Of a stretch of 64,000 nucleotides of DNA, positions 25,878 through 33,350 are shown in pieces. The notes below the pieces were generated by a model. That model was not told where the DNA came from. It was given only the letters and a program-made list of their open reading frames with translations, and searched no databases. Within the stretch, counting starts at the first letter, position 1, and every line of letters starts with the position of its first letter. The position numbers and the translations under genes were made by a program. Source of the stretch: Myxococcota bacterium (GTDB lineage: Bacteria; Myxococcota_A; UBA9160; UBA6930); NCBI GenBank assembly GCA_028285625.1, contig JANQOX010000014.1:62001-126000 (forward strand), given 5' to 3'.

Positions 25878-26831
25878 CTAGGCCATCCAGCGCGCGAGAG
25901 CATGGAGCGCTGGGATGCCCACCGTCAGGTTGAACGGGAAGGTCACGGCCAGCACGGGGGTGAGATACACGCTCGGGTTCGCCTCGGGCAAGGAGAGCCT
26001 CACGGCGGCGGGGGCGGCGATGTAGGAGGCGCTGGCCGAGAGGATGCCCAGCGAGAAGGCGCCGCCTTCGGAGAGCCCGGTCCAGGTGCCGATCGCGACA
26101 CCGATCACCCCATGGACGAGCGCCGCAACGGTGGCGAAGACCAGCAGGAAGGCGCCCGAGCTCTTGAGGTCTTCGAGGCGTCGCGCAGCGACCCGCCCCA
26201 TCTCGAGCAGGAACAGGCAGAGCACCCCCTGGAAGGGGTCGACGAAGAAGGGCGCGACCTTCTCGAGGCCGGCCGTGCCCGTGAGCATGCCGATGGCGAG
26301 GCCGCCCGCCAGCAACACGATGCTGCGGCCCGTGAGGGTCTCGCGGATGCCCTCGGCCAGGTTGCGCGTGCCGCCCATGCCGCGCTGGGCCAGGACCAGG
26401 GCAACGGCGATGCCGGGGATCTCGAGCAGCGCTGCGAAGGCCGCCACGAATCCCTCGTAGGCGACGCCGATCGAGTCGAGGTAGGCCAGGCCCGCCATGA
26501 AGGTCACGATCGAGATCGATCCGTAGTGGGCGGCCAGCGCTGCAGAATCGGGAACGTTGAGCTTGCCGAAACGTCGAAGCAGCGCGTAGCTCCAGACCGG
26601 GGTGGCCGCGCCCAGCAGCAGGGCCGCGACGGCGGGCAGTGCGATCTCGCCGAATGAAGATTCGGACAGGGACGCGCCGCCCTTCAGCCCGATGGCGAGC
26701 ACCAGGTACATCGACAACGTGGCGTATACCGGGTCGGGCAGCTTGAGGTCGCTGCCCGCGCGCGCGGCCACGGCCCCCAGGACGAACGCCAGCACCACGG
26801 GGTTCAGCAGGTTCGTCTGGACGAGATCCAC
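25878..26831 (-). CDS. sbtA: Sodium-dependent bicarbonate transporter, SbtA family
   Basis: A 317-aa membrane protein with about ten spans in two inverted halves. NPVVLAFVLGAVAARAGSDL, LPDPVYATLSMYLVLAIGLKGG and ALAAHYGSISIVTF match the SbtA family (formerly DUF897); the second half has LLEMGRVAARRLEDLK and ILSASASYIAAPAAVRL. SbtA imports bicarbonate with sodium. A GTG at 26831 is chosen because GAGGAG lies about 10 nt before it; an upstream GTG at 26894 has no such site. The promoter motif (site D) lies about 80 nt upstream. It is the first gene of the nine-gene operon. Alternative anions cannot be excluded. Confidence 0.87.
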   Translation of the reverse strand: MDLVQTNLLNPVVLAFVLGAVAARAGSDLKLPDPVYATLSMYLVLAIGLKGGASLSESSFGEIALPAVAALLLGAATPVWSYALLRRFGKLNVPDSAALAAHYGSISIVTFMAGLAYLDSIGVAYEGFVAAFAALLEIPGIAVALVLAQRGMGGTRNLAEGIRETLTGRSIVLLAGGLAIGMLTGTAGLEKVAPFFVDPFQGVLCLFLLEMGRVAARRLEDLKSSGAFLLVFATVAALVHGVIGVAIGTWTGLSEGGAFSLGILSASASYIAAPAAVRLSLPEANPSVYLTPVLAVTFPFNLTVGIPALHALARWMA

Positions 26832-26911
26832 GGCCGACGGGCTCCTCGTGCCGGCACGACGAAGCCCCACGAAACCGCTCGGGGGGCCGCGCACCGGGCG
26901 GCATCAAGCTT

Positions 26912-26942
26912 ATTAGGCCGAATCGTGGCTTCGATCCAATAG
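26912..26942 (-). promoter_or_regulatory. Shared island promoter/operator, site D (sbtA operon)
   Basis: On the minus strand CTATTG (26942-26937) is followed by 19 nt and CCTAAT (26917-26912). The upstream context TTTTCTATTGGATC resembles the other sites, but the dyad is shortened by two bases. The leader to the sbtA GTG would be about 75 nt. Confidence 0.45.
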
Positions 26943-27065
26943 AAAAGAAGAGGTCGATGGATCGGAATTCGCGAATCGAGTAGCGGGTCGGGATCGCGGC
27001 AGTGGCCTGCGGCACCGCGTGGCAGATCGCCCCGATGGGTGCGGCGGCGCTCGCCGAAACGCAAA

Positions 27066-27101
27066 GCCCCGCCCGGGGCCGCGAGGCGGCCCGGGCGGGG
27101 C
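27066..27101 (-). terminator. Intrinsic terminator of the hibernation-factor-like gene, copy 2
   Basis: Arms GCCCCGCCCGGG (27066-27077) and CCCGGGCGGGGC (27090-27101) pair perfectly, with further pairing possible toward the loop. On the minus strand it is followed by TTTGCGTTTCGG. It begins 28 nt past the stop at 27129. Confidence 0.75.
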
Positions 27102-27128
27102 GAGGGGGGCGCGGTGTCCGGGCTGGGG

Positions 27129-27566
27129 CTAGCCCGCGCTCGCGACTCCTGCCGGGGGAAACGGCATGTCGTGGGAGCGGCCCGGGGTCGCCGGGCGGGA
27201 CGGGGCTCCGCGCCAGAGGGGAGCGGTTCTCGGTGCGACGCGAACGCTATCGAGCGCCGGGGCGCCGCCGCGAGGTCCATGGAGAGCGAGCTCGAGCAAC
27301 TCGGCGGCGTCGCGGATGGCTTCGCTGGCGTCGGCGCCGGTGGCCCCCGACGCGAGCACCTCGCCATCCTCCATCACCGCGCGAAGCCCGCAGCAGACGT
27401 AGGCTCCATTTCCCGTGCCGCCGGGGTCGCCGACGGCGTCCAGGCGGGCGTGGACGTCCGACACGCGCTCTTCCTGATGCCAGGTGGCGAAGGTCACCGT
27501 GGTGCGGAGGAAGTCCTCCAGGAAGGGGTCGGCCGCAACGCCACAGGCTTTCAGATGGATCCTCAT
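27129..27566 (-). CDS. Hibernation-promoting-factor-like protein, copy 2
   Basis: A 145-aa protein. Residues 1-100 share the HPF-like layout of copy 1: MRIHLKACGVAADPFLEDFL, VSDVHARLDAVGDP, GAYVCCGLRAVMEDGEVLAS, and ASEAIRDAAELLELAL. The match is by secondary-structure pattern and scattered identities, so the assignment is tentative. The C-terminal 45 residues are Arg/Pro rich and unstructured. AAGGAGG precedes the ATG at 27566, which rules out the longer reading from 27638. The best copy of the shared operator (site C) is upstream, and an intrinsic terminator follows. It is a single-gene unit placed just beyond sbtA. Confidence 0.65.
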   Translation of the reverse strand: MRIHLKACGVAADPFLEDFLRTTVTFATWHQEERVSDVHARLDAVGDPGGTGNGAYVCCGLRAVMEDGEVLASGATGADASEAIRDAAELLELALHGPRGGAPALDSVRVAPRTAPLWRGAPSRPATPGRSHDMPFPPAGVASAG

Positions 27567-27591
27567 CACTCGCCTCCTTGTGATAAAGGCA

Positions 27592-27626
27592 GTATCGGGA
27601 ACGGGGCTCCATTCCAAAAATAGGAA
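27592..27626 (-). promoter_or_regulatory. Shared island promoter/operator, site C (hibernation-factor-like copy 2)
   Basis: The plus strand carries TTCCAAAAATAGGAA (27612-27626), a perfect TTCC-N7-GGAA dyad containing a T-N11-A LysR box. On the minus strand CTATTT (27623-27618) is followed by 20 nt and CGATAC (27597-27592). The start codon is at 27566. Confidence 0.6.
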
Positions 27627-27728
27627 ATTCGACCGCAACGCTTCGGCCAGGCCGATGTATCGGGTGTGCCGGAGTGCGCCCGCCGTGCGGTGGCTGCAGC
27701 CCCTCGAGGGGGACCTCGCAGAGCGGAA

Positions 27729-28718
27729 TCAGTAGAGCGAGATCGGCTGGCCGAAGCGCGGCAGCTCGACTCGTGCGCCCTGCGCTTCCGCCAGGCCGAC
27801 CAGCAACGAGAAACCGGCGACCGGGTCGTCCACCAGGCGCGGCGGCGTGCGGATCACGCCGTAGGGCTGCATGAAGTCGTCCCAGTGCACGGGGATCACG
27901 CGCTTTGCGCCGGTGGGCGCCACGACTTCTTGCCAGTAGCGGTCCGTGTAGTCCTCGCCCAGCCGGCCGAGCCCGCCCACGCCCAGGAACACGACGTCGG
28001 CCGCCCGCCCCTCGAGCGCGCCGGGCACGAAGCCCGCGCTGCCCTGCACGAGCGTCGTGCCGCGTGGGTGCGCCAAGAAGATCGAGTAGCTCGCGCCTTC
28101 CTTCCACGCCGAGACGCGGGCCGGTGGCACCAGCGGTTCGTCGATGGTGCCGGGGAAGGGCGGGTTGCCCGCATCGTCGATGGGCATGTGGCGCGATCGA
28201 ATCAGCGTCACTTCGAACTCCCCGAAGCGGAGGCTTCCGCCGTCGGTGAGATCGACCAGGCGCGCGTCGTCGAGCCCGGCGCCGCGCGCGAGCTGGAGCG
28301 TCGACCGCGACCCCAGCACCATCGCGCCGGTGCGCTTGGCAACCTCGGCGGTATCGAGTGCGTGGTCGTAGTGCGAGTGCACGGGCGTGATGGCCGCGAC
28401 CGAGGTGATGCCCGCCTGGGCCAGCGCCGCGTCGATGCCGGCTGCGTCGGGTTCAATCAGCAGGTCGCGCACCACCGTGAGGGTGTCCGGCCGCGAGAAG
28501 AACCCATCGATGAGGATGCGCGTCTCGCCGTCGTCGAACAGCAGCGTGGTCACGCCGAGCCACGTGGCGCGCACCCCGCCCACGTCGCTCGCCACCGGAG
28601 CGAAGGCCAGCCCCGCCTCGGCCGGGTCCGGCCGGTCCTGGAACGCCCACCAGCCCGCGAAGCCCGCGGCGGCGGCCAGCAGCACCAGGACGAGGAGCGC
28701 TCCCCGCAGCAGGCCCAT
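27729..28718 (-). CDS. Membrane-anchored metallo-beta-lactamase-fold hydrolase
   Basis: A 329-aa protein. An N-terminal hydrophobic anchor or signal (LLRGALLVLVLLAAAAGFAGWW) precedes an MBL fold with the zinc motif PVHSHYDHALD (HxHxDH) near residue 118. Further ligand histidines are in LIRSRHMPIDD and VIPVHWDDF near 284. It resembles NAPE-PLD/UlaG-like enzymes; the substrate is unknown. The ATG at 28718 is preferred because AAGGGGGA lies about 10 nt upstream; a GTG at 28742 is possible. It is a single gene lying between the stress island and tRNA-Pro. Confidence 0.83.
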   Translation of the reverse strand: MGLLRGALLVLVLLAAAAGFAGWWAFQDRPDPAEAGLAFAPVASDVGGVRATWLGVTTLLFDDGETRILIDGFFSRPDTLTVVRDLLIEPDAAGIDAALAQAGITSVAAITPVHSHYDHALDTAEVAKRTGAMVLGSRSTLQLARGAGLDDARLVDLTDGGSLRFGEFEVTLIRSRHMPIDDAGNPPFPGTIDEPLVPPARVSAWKEGASYSIFLAHPRGTTLVQGSAGFVPGALEGRAADVVFLGVGGLGRLGEDYTDRYWQEVVAPTGAKRVIPVHWDDFMQPYGVIRTPPRLVDDPVAGFSLLVGLAEAQGARVELPRFGQPISLY

Positions 28719-28839
28719 GGGTCCGTCCCCCTTGGCTGCCACGCTAGCCCTTCCCAGGGCGCTCTCGCCCGGGTTCGTCTGCCTCGTGCCGCGCCAGGCC
28801 TTCGGCGGTGCCCAGGCTACTCGGCTAGCTTGGCAGGGT

Positions 28840-28915
28840 CGGGGTGTAGCTCAGTGGCCAGAGCCGGAACTTTGGGGGTTCCGCGTCGCGGGTTCGAATC
28901 CCGCCACCCCGACCA
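28840..28915 (+). tRNA. tRNA-Pro (anticodon TGG)
   Basis: A complete 76-nt cloverleaf. The acceptor arms are CGGGGTG and CACCCCG, the D-stem GCTC/GAGC, the anticodon stem GGAAC/GTTCC with loop TTTGGGG (anticodon TGG, reading CCA), a 5-nt variable loop, and the T-arm GCGGG-TTCGAAT-CCCGC. CCA is encoded (28913-28915). No integrase or direct repeat suggesting an integrated element was found beside it. Confidence 0.96.
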
Positions 28916-28962
28916 CCGGTCGGCTCGCGCGGGCAGCGTTTCAGCAAGACGACGGGGCGACG

Positions 28963-30432
28963 CTAGAAGCGCCACTGCCTCGTGAGCGACTCGCGATCGA
29001 CGAGCTTGCCGTTCGTGAAGACGTACCGGATGTTGCGCGTGTCCGAGATGTTCTCGGCGGGATTCCCTTCCACCACGAGCAGGTCGCCCTCGAGCCCCGG
29101 TCGGATGGAGCCGGTGCGGTCGTCGATCTTGAGGATCCGAGCGTTGTCCCAGGTGGCGGCCTGGATCGTGCGCAGCGGCGCGATGCCGGACTCGTTCACC
29201 CAGATCTCCATCTCGCGGTGCATCGACTCCCCGAACCACACGGAGGGGTAGGTCGCATCGGTTCCCAGACCCACCAGCACGCCGTTGTCGACCATGATCT
29301 TGTTCCACGCCACCGCCTGCGCACGCGCTTCGTCGGGAGAGACGACGTCTCCCAGGATGGCCTCGGTGATCGCCGCGTAGCGTTCCAGGGACGCGACGAG
29401 CCCTCCGCGATCGTGCGCCTCCAGGTAGTGCGGGGGTTGGACGTTCCGGATCAGCGGGTTGCCCCGGGTGTAGTCGATACCCTCTTGCGCCAGACGGGCG
29501 CCCGAGAAGGTGTCCATCAGGACCGTCGTCGCGATGACGAAGGTGCCCTCCGCGGCGAGGAGCCGGGCGTCCTCGGCCGTGGGGGCTTTGGCCATGAAGG
29601 TGTTGTGGGCGTAGCCGTCGAGGTGGGTCTGTCGGGCGATCCAGGGATTGCCGTTGTTGTGCCAGAGGTCGCAGACCACGCGCATCTGCCGCGCGTGCGC
29701 CGCCGCGACGAGCACGCGCAGGACCTGGGAGCTGATGCCGCTGTGGCACTTCACCATCTCGACGCCGTAGACCGACTTCATCGAGTCGAGCTGCGCGCCG
29801 ATGTAGGTCGCGTCCGGAACGGGCAGCAGCGTATTCGAGCCCACCGCGCCAACCGGGGCGGTCTCGAAGTAGGTGCCCGCGATCGTCAGATCCGGCCCCA
29901 TCCAGCCACCAGCGGCGAGGATGTCTCGCGCGTCGGCTGCGCGATCCGGGATGTTCCCGATGTCGTAGGCGTGGGTGACCCCGGCGTAGAGCAGCGCGAG
30001 CAGGTCCCACTTCAGGGTCAGTGGGCGGGGGCCATTGTCGTTGCCCCCGCGCCAACCGCCCTGCAGGTGCATGTGGGCGTCGATGAGGCCCGGCATCGCC
30101 GTCAGGCCCGTGCCCTCGAGAACCCGCACATCCGCGGGGACGTCGAGCGTTCCCGACGGGCCGATCGCGTGGATCCGACCGTCCGCGAGGAGGACGTCCT
30201 GGCCCTCCGCCGGGGCCCCGCCGCGACCGTCGATCACGCGGACGTCCTGCAACAGCGAGGCGCCCTCCCATGCGTAGCCCGGCCGGGCGGGATTCAACTC
30301 CGACTCGTCGTACACGACGATGGGCTCGCGCTCGGACACGATGGTCGAGGCCTGGCCGAAGGTCGCGGCCGGCAGACCGAGTGTGATCAGGGCGCCGATC
30401 GCGGCCCCCAGCTTCAGGTGGTGGGCGGACAT
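28963..30432 (-). CDS. Exported metal-dependent amidohydrolase
   Basis: A 489-aa protein with a signal peptide (KLGAAIGALITLGLPAATFG). The amidohydrolase barrel has the HxH metal motif LIDAHMHLQGG near residue 118. Later metal ligands or catalytic residues are in MVKCHSG, GYAHNTFM and LGTDATYPSVW. The final GSIRPGLEGDLLVVEGNP is typical of imidazolonepropionase-like and Xaa-Pro-type amidohydrolases. The ATG at 30432 has a GGGAGG site. It follows the serine hydrolase gene by 21 nt, so the two exported enzymes form an operon. No substrate can be assigned. Confidence 0.87.
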   Translation of the reverse strand: MSAHHLKLGAAIGALITLGLPAATFGQASTIVSEREPIVVYDESELNPARPGYAWEGASLLQDVRVIDGRGGAPAEGQDVLLADGRIHAIGPSGTLDVPADVRVLEGTGLTAMPGLIDAHMHLQGGWRGGNDNGPRPLTLKWDLLALLYAGVTHAYDIGNIPDRAADARDILAAGGWMGPDLTIAGTYFETAPVGAVGSNTLLPVPDATYIGAQLDSMKSVYGVEMVKCHSGISSQVLRVLVAAAHARQMRVVCDLWHNNGNPWIARQTHLDGYAHNTFMAKAPTAEDARLLAAEGTFVIATTVLMDTFSGARLAQEGIDYTRGNPLIRNVQPPHYLEAHDRGGLVASLERYAAITEAILGDVVSPDEARAQAVAWNKIMVDNGVLVGLGTDATYPSVWFGESMHREMEIWVNESGIAPLRTIQAATWDNARILKIDDRTGSIRPGLEGDLLVVEGNPAENISDTRNIRYVFTNGKLVDRESLTRQWRF

Positions 30433-30453
30433 CGGGCCTCCCTTCGCGGGCGT

Positions 30454-31785
30454 CTACCCGCCGGTCAGGTGTGCGATGACGGCGTCGATCCCGTCGTACG
30501 TGTAGGTATCGAAGTACGGGTCCGCGGACCTCGGCTGGGACGAGTGCTTGACGACCCCGACGCCTCGCGTGACGTCGAGGTAGATGTACTGGCCATGGAT
30601 GCCGAGGGCCGTGAACGCTTCCTTGCCCGGGGTGTGCCGGACCCACCACTGGGCGCGGTAGCTCCAGTCCCCCTGGTCCTGCGGAGGCACCTTCCCGTTG
30701 GGACCCATCGAGAAGCCCTCGACGGACCCGCCCTTCGCGAGCTTGTCGATCACGCTCGAAGGAACGACCTGCTGGCCGGCGAACCGGCCCTCGTCCAGCA
30801 TCATCATGGCGAAGCGGGCGAGGTCGTAGGGTGTCGCGTTCAGGCCGCCGCCTGCGAAGAGCGTGCCGTTCTTGTCCAGTAGTACGTAGGTCTCTCCGTC
30901 GGTGCCCAGCTTGGACCAGAGCTTGTCGACCATCTCATCCTGGAAGGAGCGGCCCGTCGCCCGGTTCGTCACCCAGTTCACCACGTCCGTCTTCGGTGTC
31001 TGGTAGTGGAAGATCTCCCCGTGCTCGTGCGCAGGATCCTTGCCCAGGGTCGGCAGGTAGTCGTAGATGCTGGCGGCGTAGGTGCGGCCCCCTACCGGCT
31101 CCATGAGCCCCAGCACGACGCCGTAGTGCCGGATGCCCGAGTCCGGATCCGCATAGACCTCGGTGAAGTCCATCGAGTTGGTCATGTCGAGCACCTGCCC
31201 GAACGTGGCGTCGCCGAAGGCGCCCGACGCTGCCAGCTCGGGGACGTGGTCGGCCACGCGGTCCGACTCGCCCAGCTTGCCTTCGGCGACGGCCATGAGA
31301 CCGAGCAGGCCCGCGAACGACTTGGTGACGGACATCATCTGGTGGGGCTGATCCGCGTGCATGCCGTTCAGGAACCGCTCGAACACCACGGCGCCGTCCT
31401 TCACCACCACGAAGGAGTCCGTGTAGGTCTCCTTCAGGAACGTCTCGAAGTCGACCTCCTGACCCGTCTCGGGGTTTCGGACCTCGAGCGCCGCGATCCC
31501 TGCATCGAGCGCCTTCCGGACCGGCACGGGCGTCGCCGCGTTGGCGATCGCGGCCGAGGGATAGACGCTGCGCATGTTCAGGTAGGACCAGCGGTTGTAG
31601 GGAGGCGTCAGCAGGGCATTGCTGCGGTCGACGCGCTTGTCGGGCGGCGGAGGGAAGCCCTCCATGAGGCCCAACTCGGCGGCGGTCGCGTAGTCGCGCG
31701 TCGTCTCTGCGACGAGCGGGCCAGCGGCCAGCACGAGCAGGGCCGATGCGAGAACAGCCGCAGGGCGCGGCTTCGGGAGATTCAA
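30454..31785 (-). CDS. Exported serine hydrolase of the beta-lactamase/esterase family (class C-like)
   Basis: A 443-aa protein with a signal peptide (AAVLASALLVLAAGPLVAE). The SxxK nucleophile motif is MSVTKSFAGL near residue 155. WSYRAQWWVRH and LGIHGQYIYLD hold the likely Tyr and third motif of beta-lactamase-type hydrolases. Such proteins may be esterases, D-amino-peptidases or beta-lactamases. The start is TTG at 31785, supported by TGGAGG 9 nt upstream; no in-frame ATG occurs nearby. It is the first gene of a two-gene operon with the amidohydrolase. Confidence 0.85.
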   Translation of the reverse strand: MNLPKPRPAAVLASALLVLAAGPLVAETTRDYATAAELGLMEGFPPPPDKRVDRSNALLTPPYNRWSYLNMRSVYPSAAIANAATPVPVRKALDAGIAALEVRNPETGQEVDFETFLKETYTDSFVVVKDGAVVFERFLNGMHADQPHQMMSVTKSFAGLLGLMAVAEGKLGESDRVADHVPELAASGAFGDATFGQVLDMTNSMDFTEVYADPDSGIRHYGVVLGLMEPVGGRTYAASIYDYLPTLGKDPAHEHGEIFHYQTPKTDVVNWVTNRATGRSFQDEMVDKLWSKLGTDGETYVLLDKNGTLFAGGGLNATPYDLARFAMMMLDEGRFAGQQVVPSSVIDKLAKGGSVEGFSMGPNGKVPPQDQGDWSYRAQWWVRHTPGKEAFTALGIHGQYIYLDVTRGVGVVKHSSQPRSADPYFDTYTYDGIDAVIAHLTGG

Positions 31786-32020
31786 GGTTCACTGCCTCCA
31801 TTGCGCGGCCGGCCAGGCCGCGCCCGCGGCGGACTATAGGCTCCCCTCGGATTCCGCCATCCCGGCCGGGGCGCGACGTCGGTCGACGGACTCCCTGGGC
31901 GGCGGGACGCGGCCTTCGAACTCGCCTGCCTTCAGCCAGTCGTGCCTTCCCAAGCGGCACGACCAGCAGCGGCCATCGCGGTGCACTAGGCTCGCCGGGC
32001 GCCCCCGTTCGGAGTCCCTC

Positions 32021-33238
32021 ATGCGCGTCGGATCGATGGTCTGTCGAGCGGGTTGGCTCGCGGCCGCCCTCGGGGCGCTCGTGTTCTGGCCGGGTGGCTC
32101 GCGCGCCACGGGCGCGGCGCAACCGGCGGCACCCGTCGCGCCATCGATCGAGGCTTCGCTCGCGCAGGGGCTCGCGCACCTCGCCGACGGCGAGTACGAG
32201 GCCGCCGATGCCACCTGGGCGCGTCTGCGCGAGCTCGCGCCCGCGCATCCGGCTGCCTACGTGCATGCGGTGGACACCCTCTATTGGCGCGACATCCACG
32301 TGGACGACGGTTCGGGATTCGATCCTGCCATCGAGCAGGGGGCCACGCTGGCGGTCGAGCGCGCCCGGGCCTGGGCCGAGGGCCGCTCGCGCGACCCGCT
32401 GGCTCAGCTCTACCTGGGCCAGGCGCTGATCCAGCTCGGTCGCTTCCACGGCACCCGCCTGCGCATCGTGAAGGCGGGGGGCCTCGGCGAAGAGGGTCGC
32501 AAGTCGTTGGGCCGCGCGCTCGCGCTCGACCCGGCGCTCGCAGACGCGCGCTACCCGCTGGGTCTCTACCAGTACTACGCCGGGCAGATCCCGAACCTGC
32601 TGAGCTGGCTCAAGTTCTTGTGGTTCATGCCGGAGGGCGACGTGCAGGGCGGGCTCGCCAACCTCGAACGCGCACGAGAGGGCGGCGACCGCTACCGGTT
32701 CGACGCGGCGTTCTACCTGACGAACATCCGCGCCTATCACGAGAGCGTCCGCGACGTGGACTGGGCGGTGCGCGAGACGCGCGTGCTGCACGACCGCCAC
32801 CCGCGCAATGCGCTGGTGCACTTCGAGCTGCTCGAGCTGCTGGCCATGCAGGGCGAGTACGAGGCTGCGCGGCTCGAAGCGCAGAAGCTCGAGGCGCATC
32901 CGGGTCGGGCCACCAGCGCCGAGGCCCGTGGTCGAGCCAACATGGCCACGGTCTGGCGCGCCCGCGCCGAGCTCGCACTGGGACAACCCGAGCGCGCGCT
33001 CGGCACGCTTCACGGCTTTGGCGAGGATGGACCCAGCGAGCCCGACTGGGGAGCGCGCTGGGTGCAGGTCACCCGGGGGCAGGCCCTCGATGCGCTCGGC
33101 CGCCGTGACGAGGCGATCGCCCGCTACGAGCGGGTCGTGGCCCTCGACCTCGACGACGACTCGCGCGCCCGGGCCGAGGCCGAGGCCGGACTCGCGGCGC
33201 CGCCTGCGGTCGCTTCGGGGCCACCCGAGGTGCAGTGA
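32021..33238 (+). CDS. Exported TPR-repeat protein
   Basis: A 405-aa protein with a Sec signal peptide (residues 1-34, hydrophobic LAAALGALVFW). Several tetratricopeptide-like repeats follow: residues 45-80 (HLADGEYEAADATWARLREL), 130-180, 250-290 (LLEMQ-like LELLAMQGEYEAARLEAQKL) and 340-375 (GQALDALGRRDEAIARYERV). It is probably a periplasmic scaffold with no enzymatic motif. GGAG lies 6 nt before the ATG at 32021. The upstream 235-nt gap also contains a possible minus-strand 50-codon frame. It is monocistronic in appearance. Confidence 0.8.
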   Translation: MRVGSMVCRAGWLAAALGALVFWPGGSRATGAAQPAAPVAPSIEASLAQGLAHLADGEYEAADATWARLRELAPAHPAAYVHAVDTLYWRDIHVDDGSGFDPAIEQGATLAVERARAWAEGRSRDPLAQLYLGQALIQLGRFHGTRLRIVKAGGLGEEGRKSLGRALALDPALADARYPLGLYQYYAGQIPNLLSWLKFLWFMPEGDVQGGLANLERAREGGDRYRFDAAFYLTNIRAYHESVRDVDWAVRETRVLHDRHPRNALVHFELLELLAMQGEYEAARLEAQKLEAHPGRATSAEARGRANMATVWRARAELALGQPERALGTLHGFGEDGPSEPDWGARWVQVTRGQALDALGRRDEAIARYERVVALDLDDDSRARAEAEAGLAAPPAVASGPPEVQ

Positions 33239-33335
33239 GCCCTCGGCCCGGGCCTAGCCGCTCCATGCGCTCCTCCCGGCTGAGCCGGCCACACCCCCGG
33301 GGCGTGCCTTCATCCGGCCCGCGTCGTTCGTGGGC

Positions 33336-33341
33336 TAGCCT
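33336..33341 (+). promoter_or_regulatory. -10 hexamer TAGCCT of a probable leaderless promoter (acyltransferase gene)
   Basis: TAGCCT is followed by 9 nt and a GTG at 33351. It favours that start over the ATG at 33384, which has only a weak GGGGG before it. Confidence 0.4.
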
Positions 33342-33350
33342 CCGCCTGCC

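Noticed and set aside
28840-28915. tRNA-Pro as an attachment site of an integrated element
   Set aside because: No integrase gene and no repeat of the tRNA 3' end were found on either side within the window.
28387-30882. Plus-strand open frame running through the tRNA and opposite the amidohydrolase
   Set aside because: It reads through tRNA-Pro and is the antisense shadow of two well-supported exported hydrolases.
31938-31966. Short GTCGTGCC/GGCACGAC hairpin as a terminator
   Set aside because: Stem of eight base pairs with no T tract, located inside a possible reading frame and not just past a gene stop.
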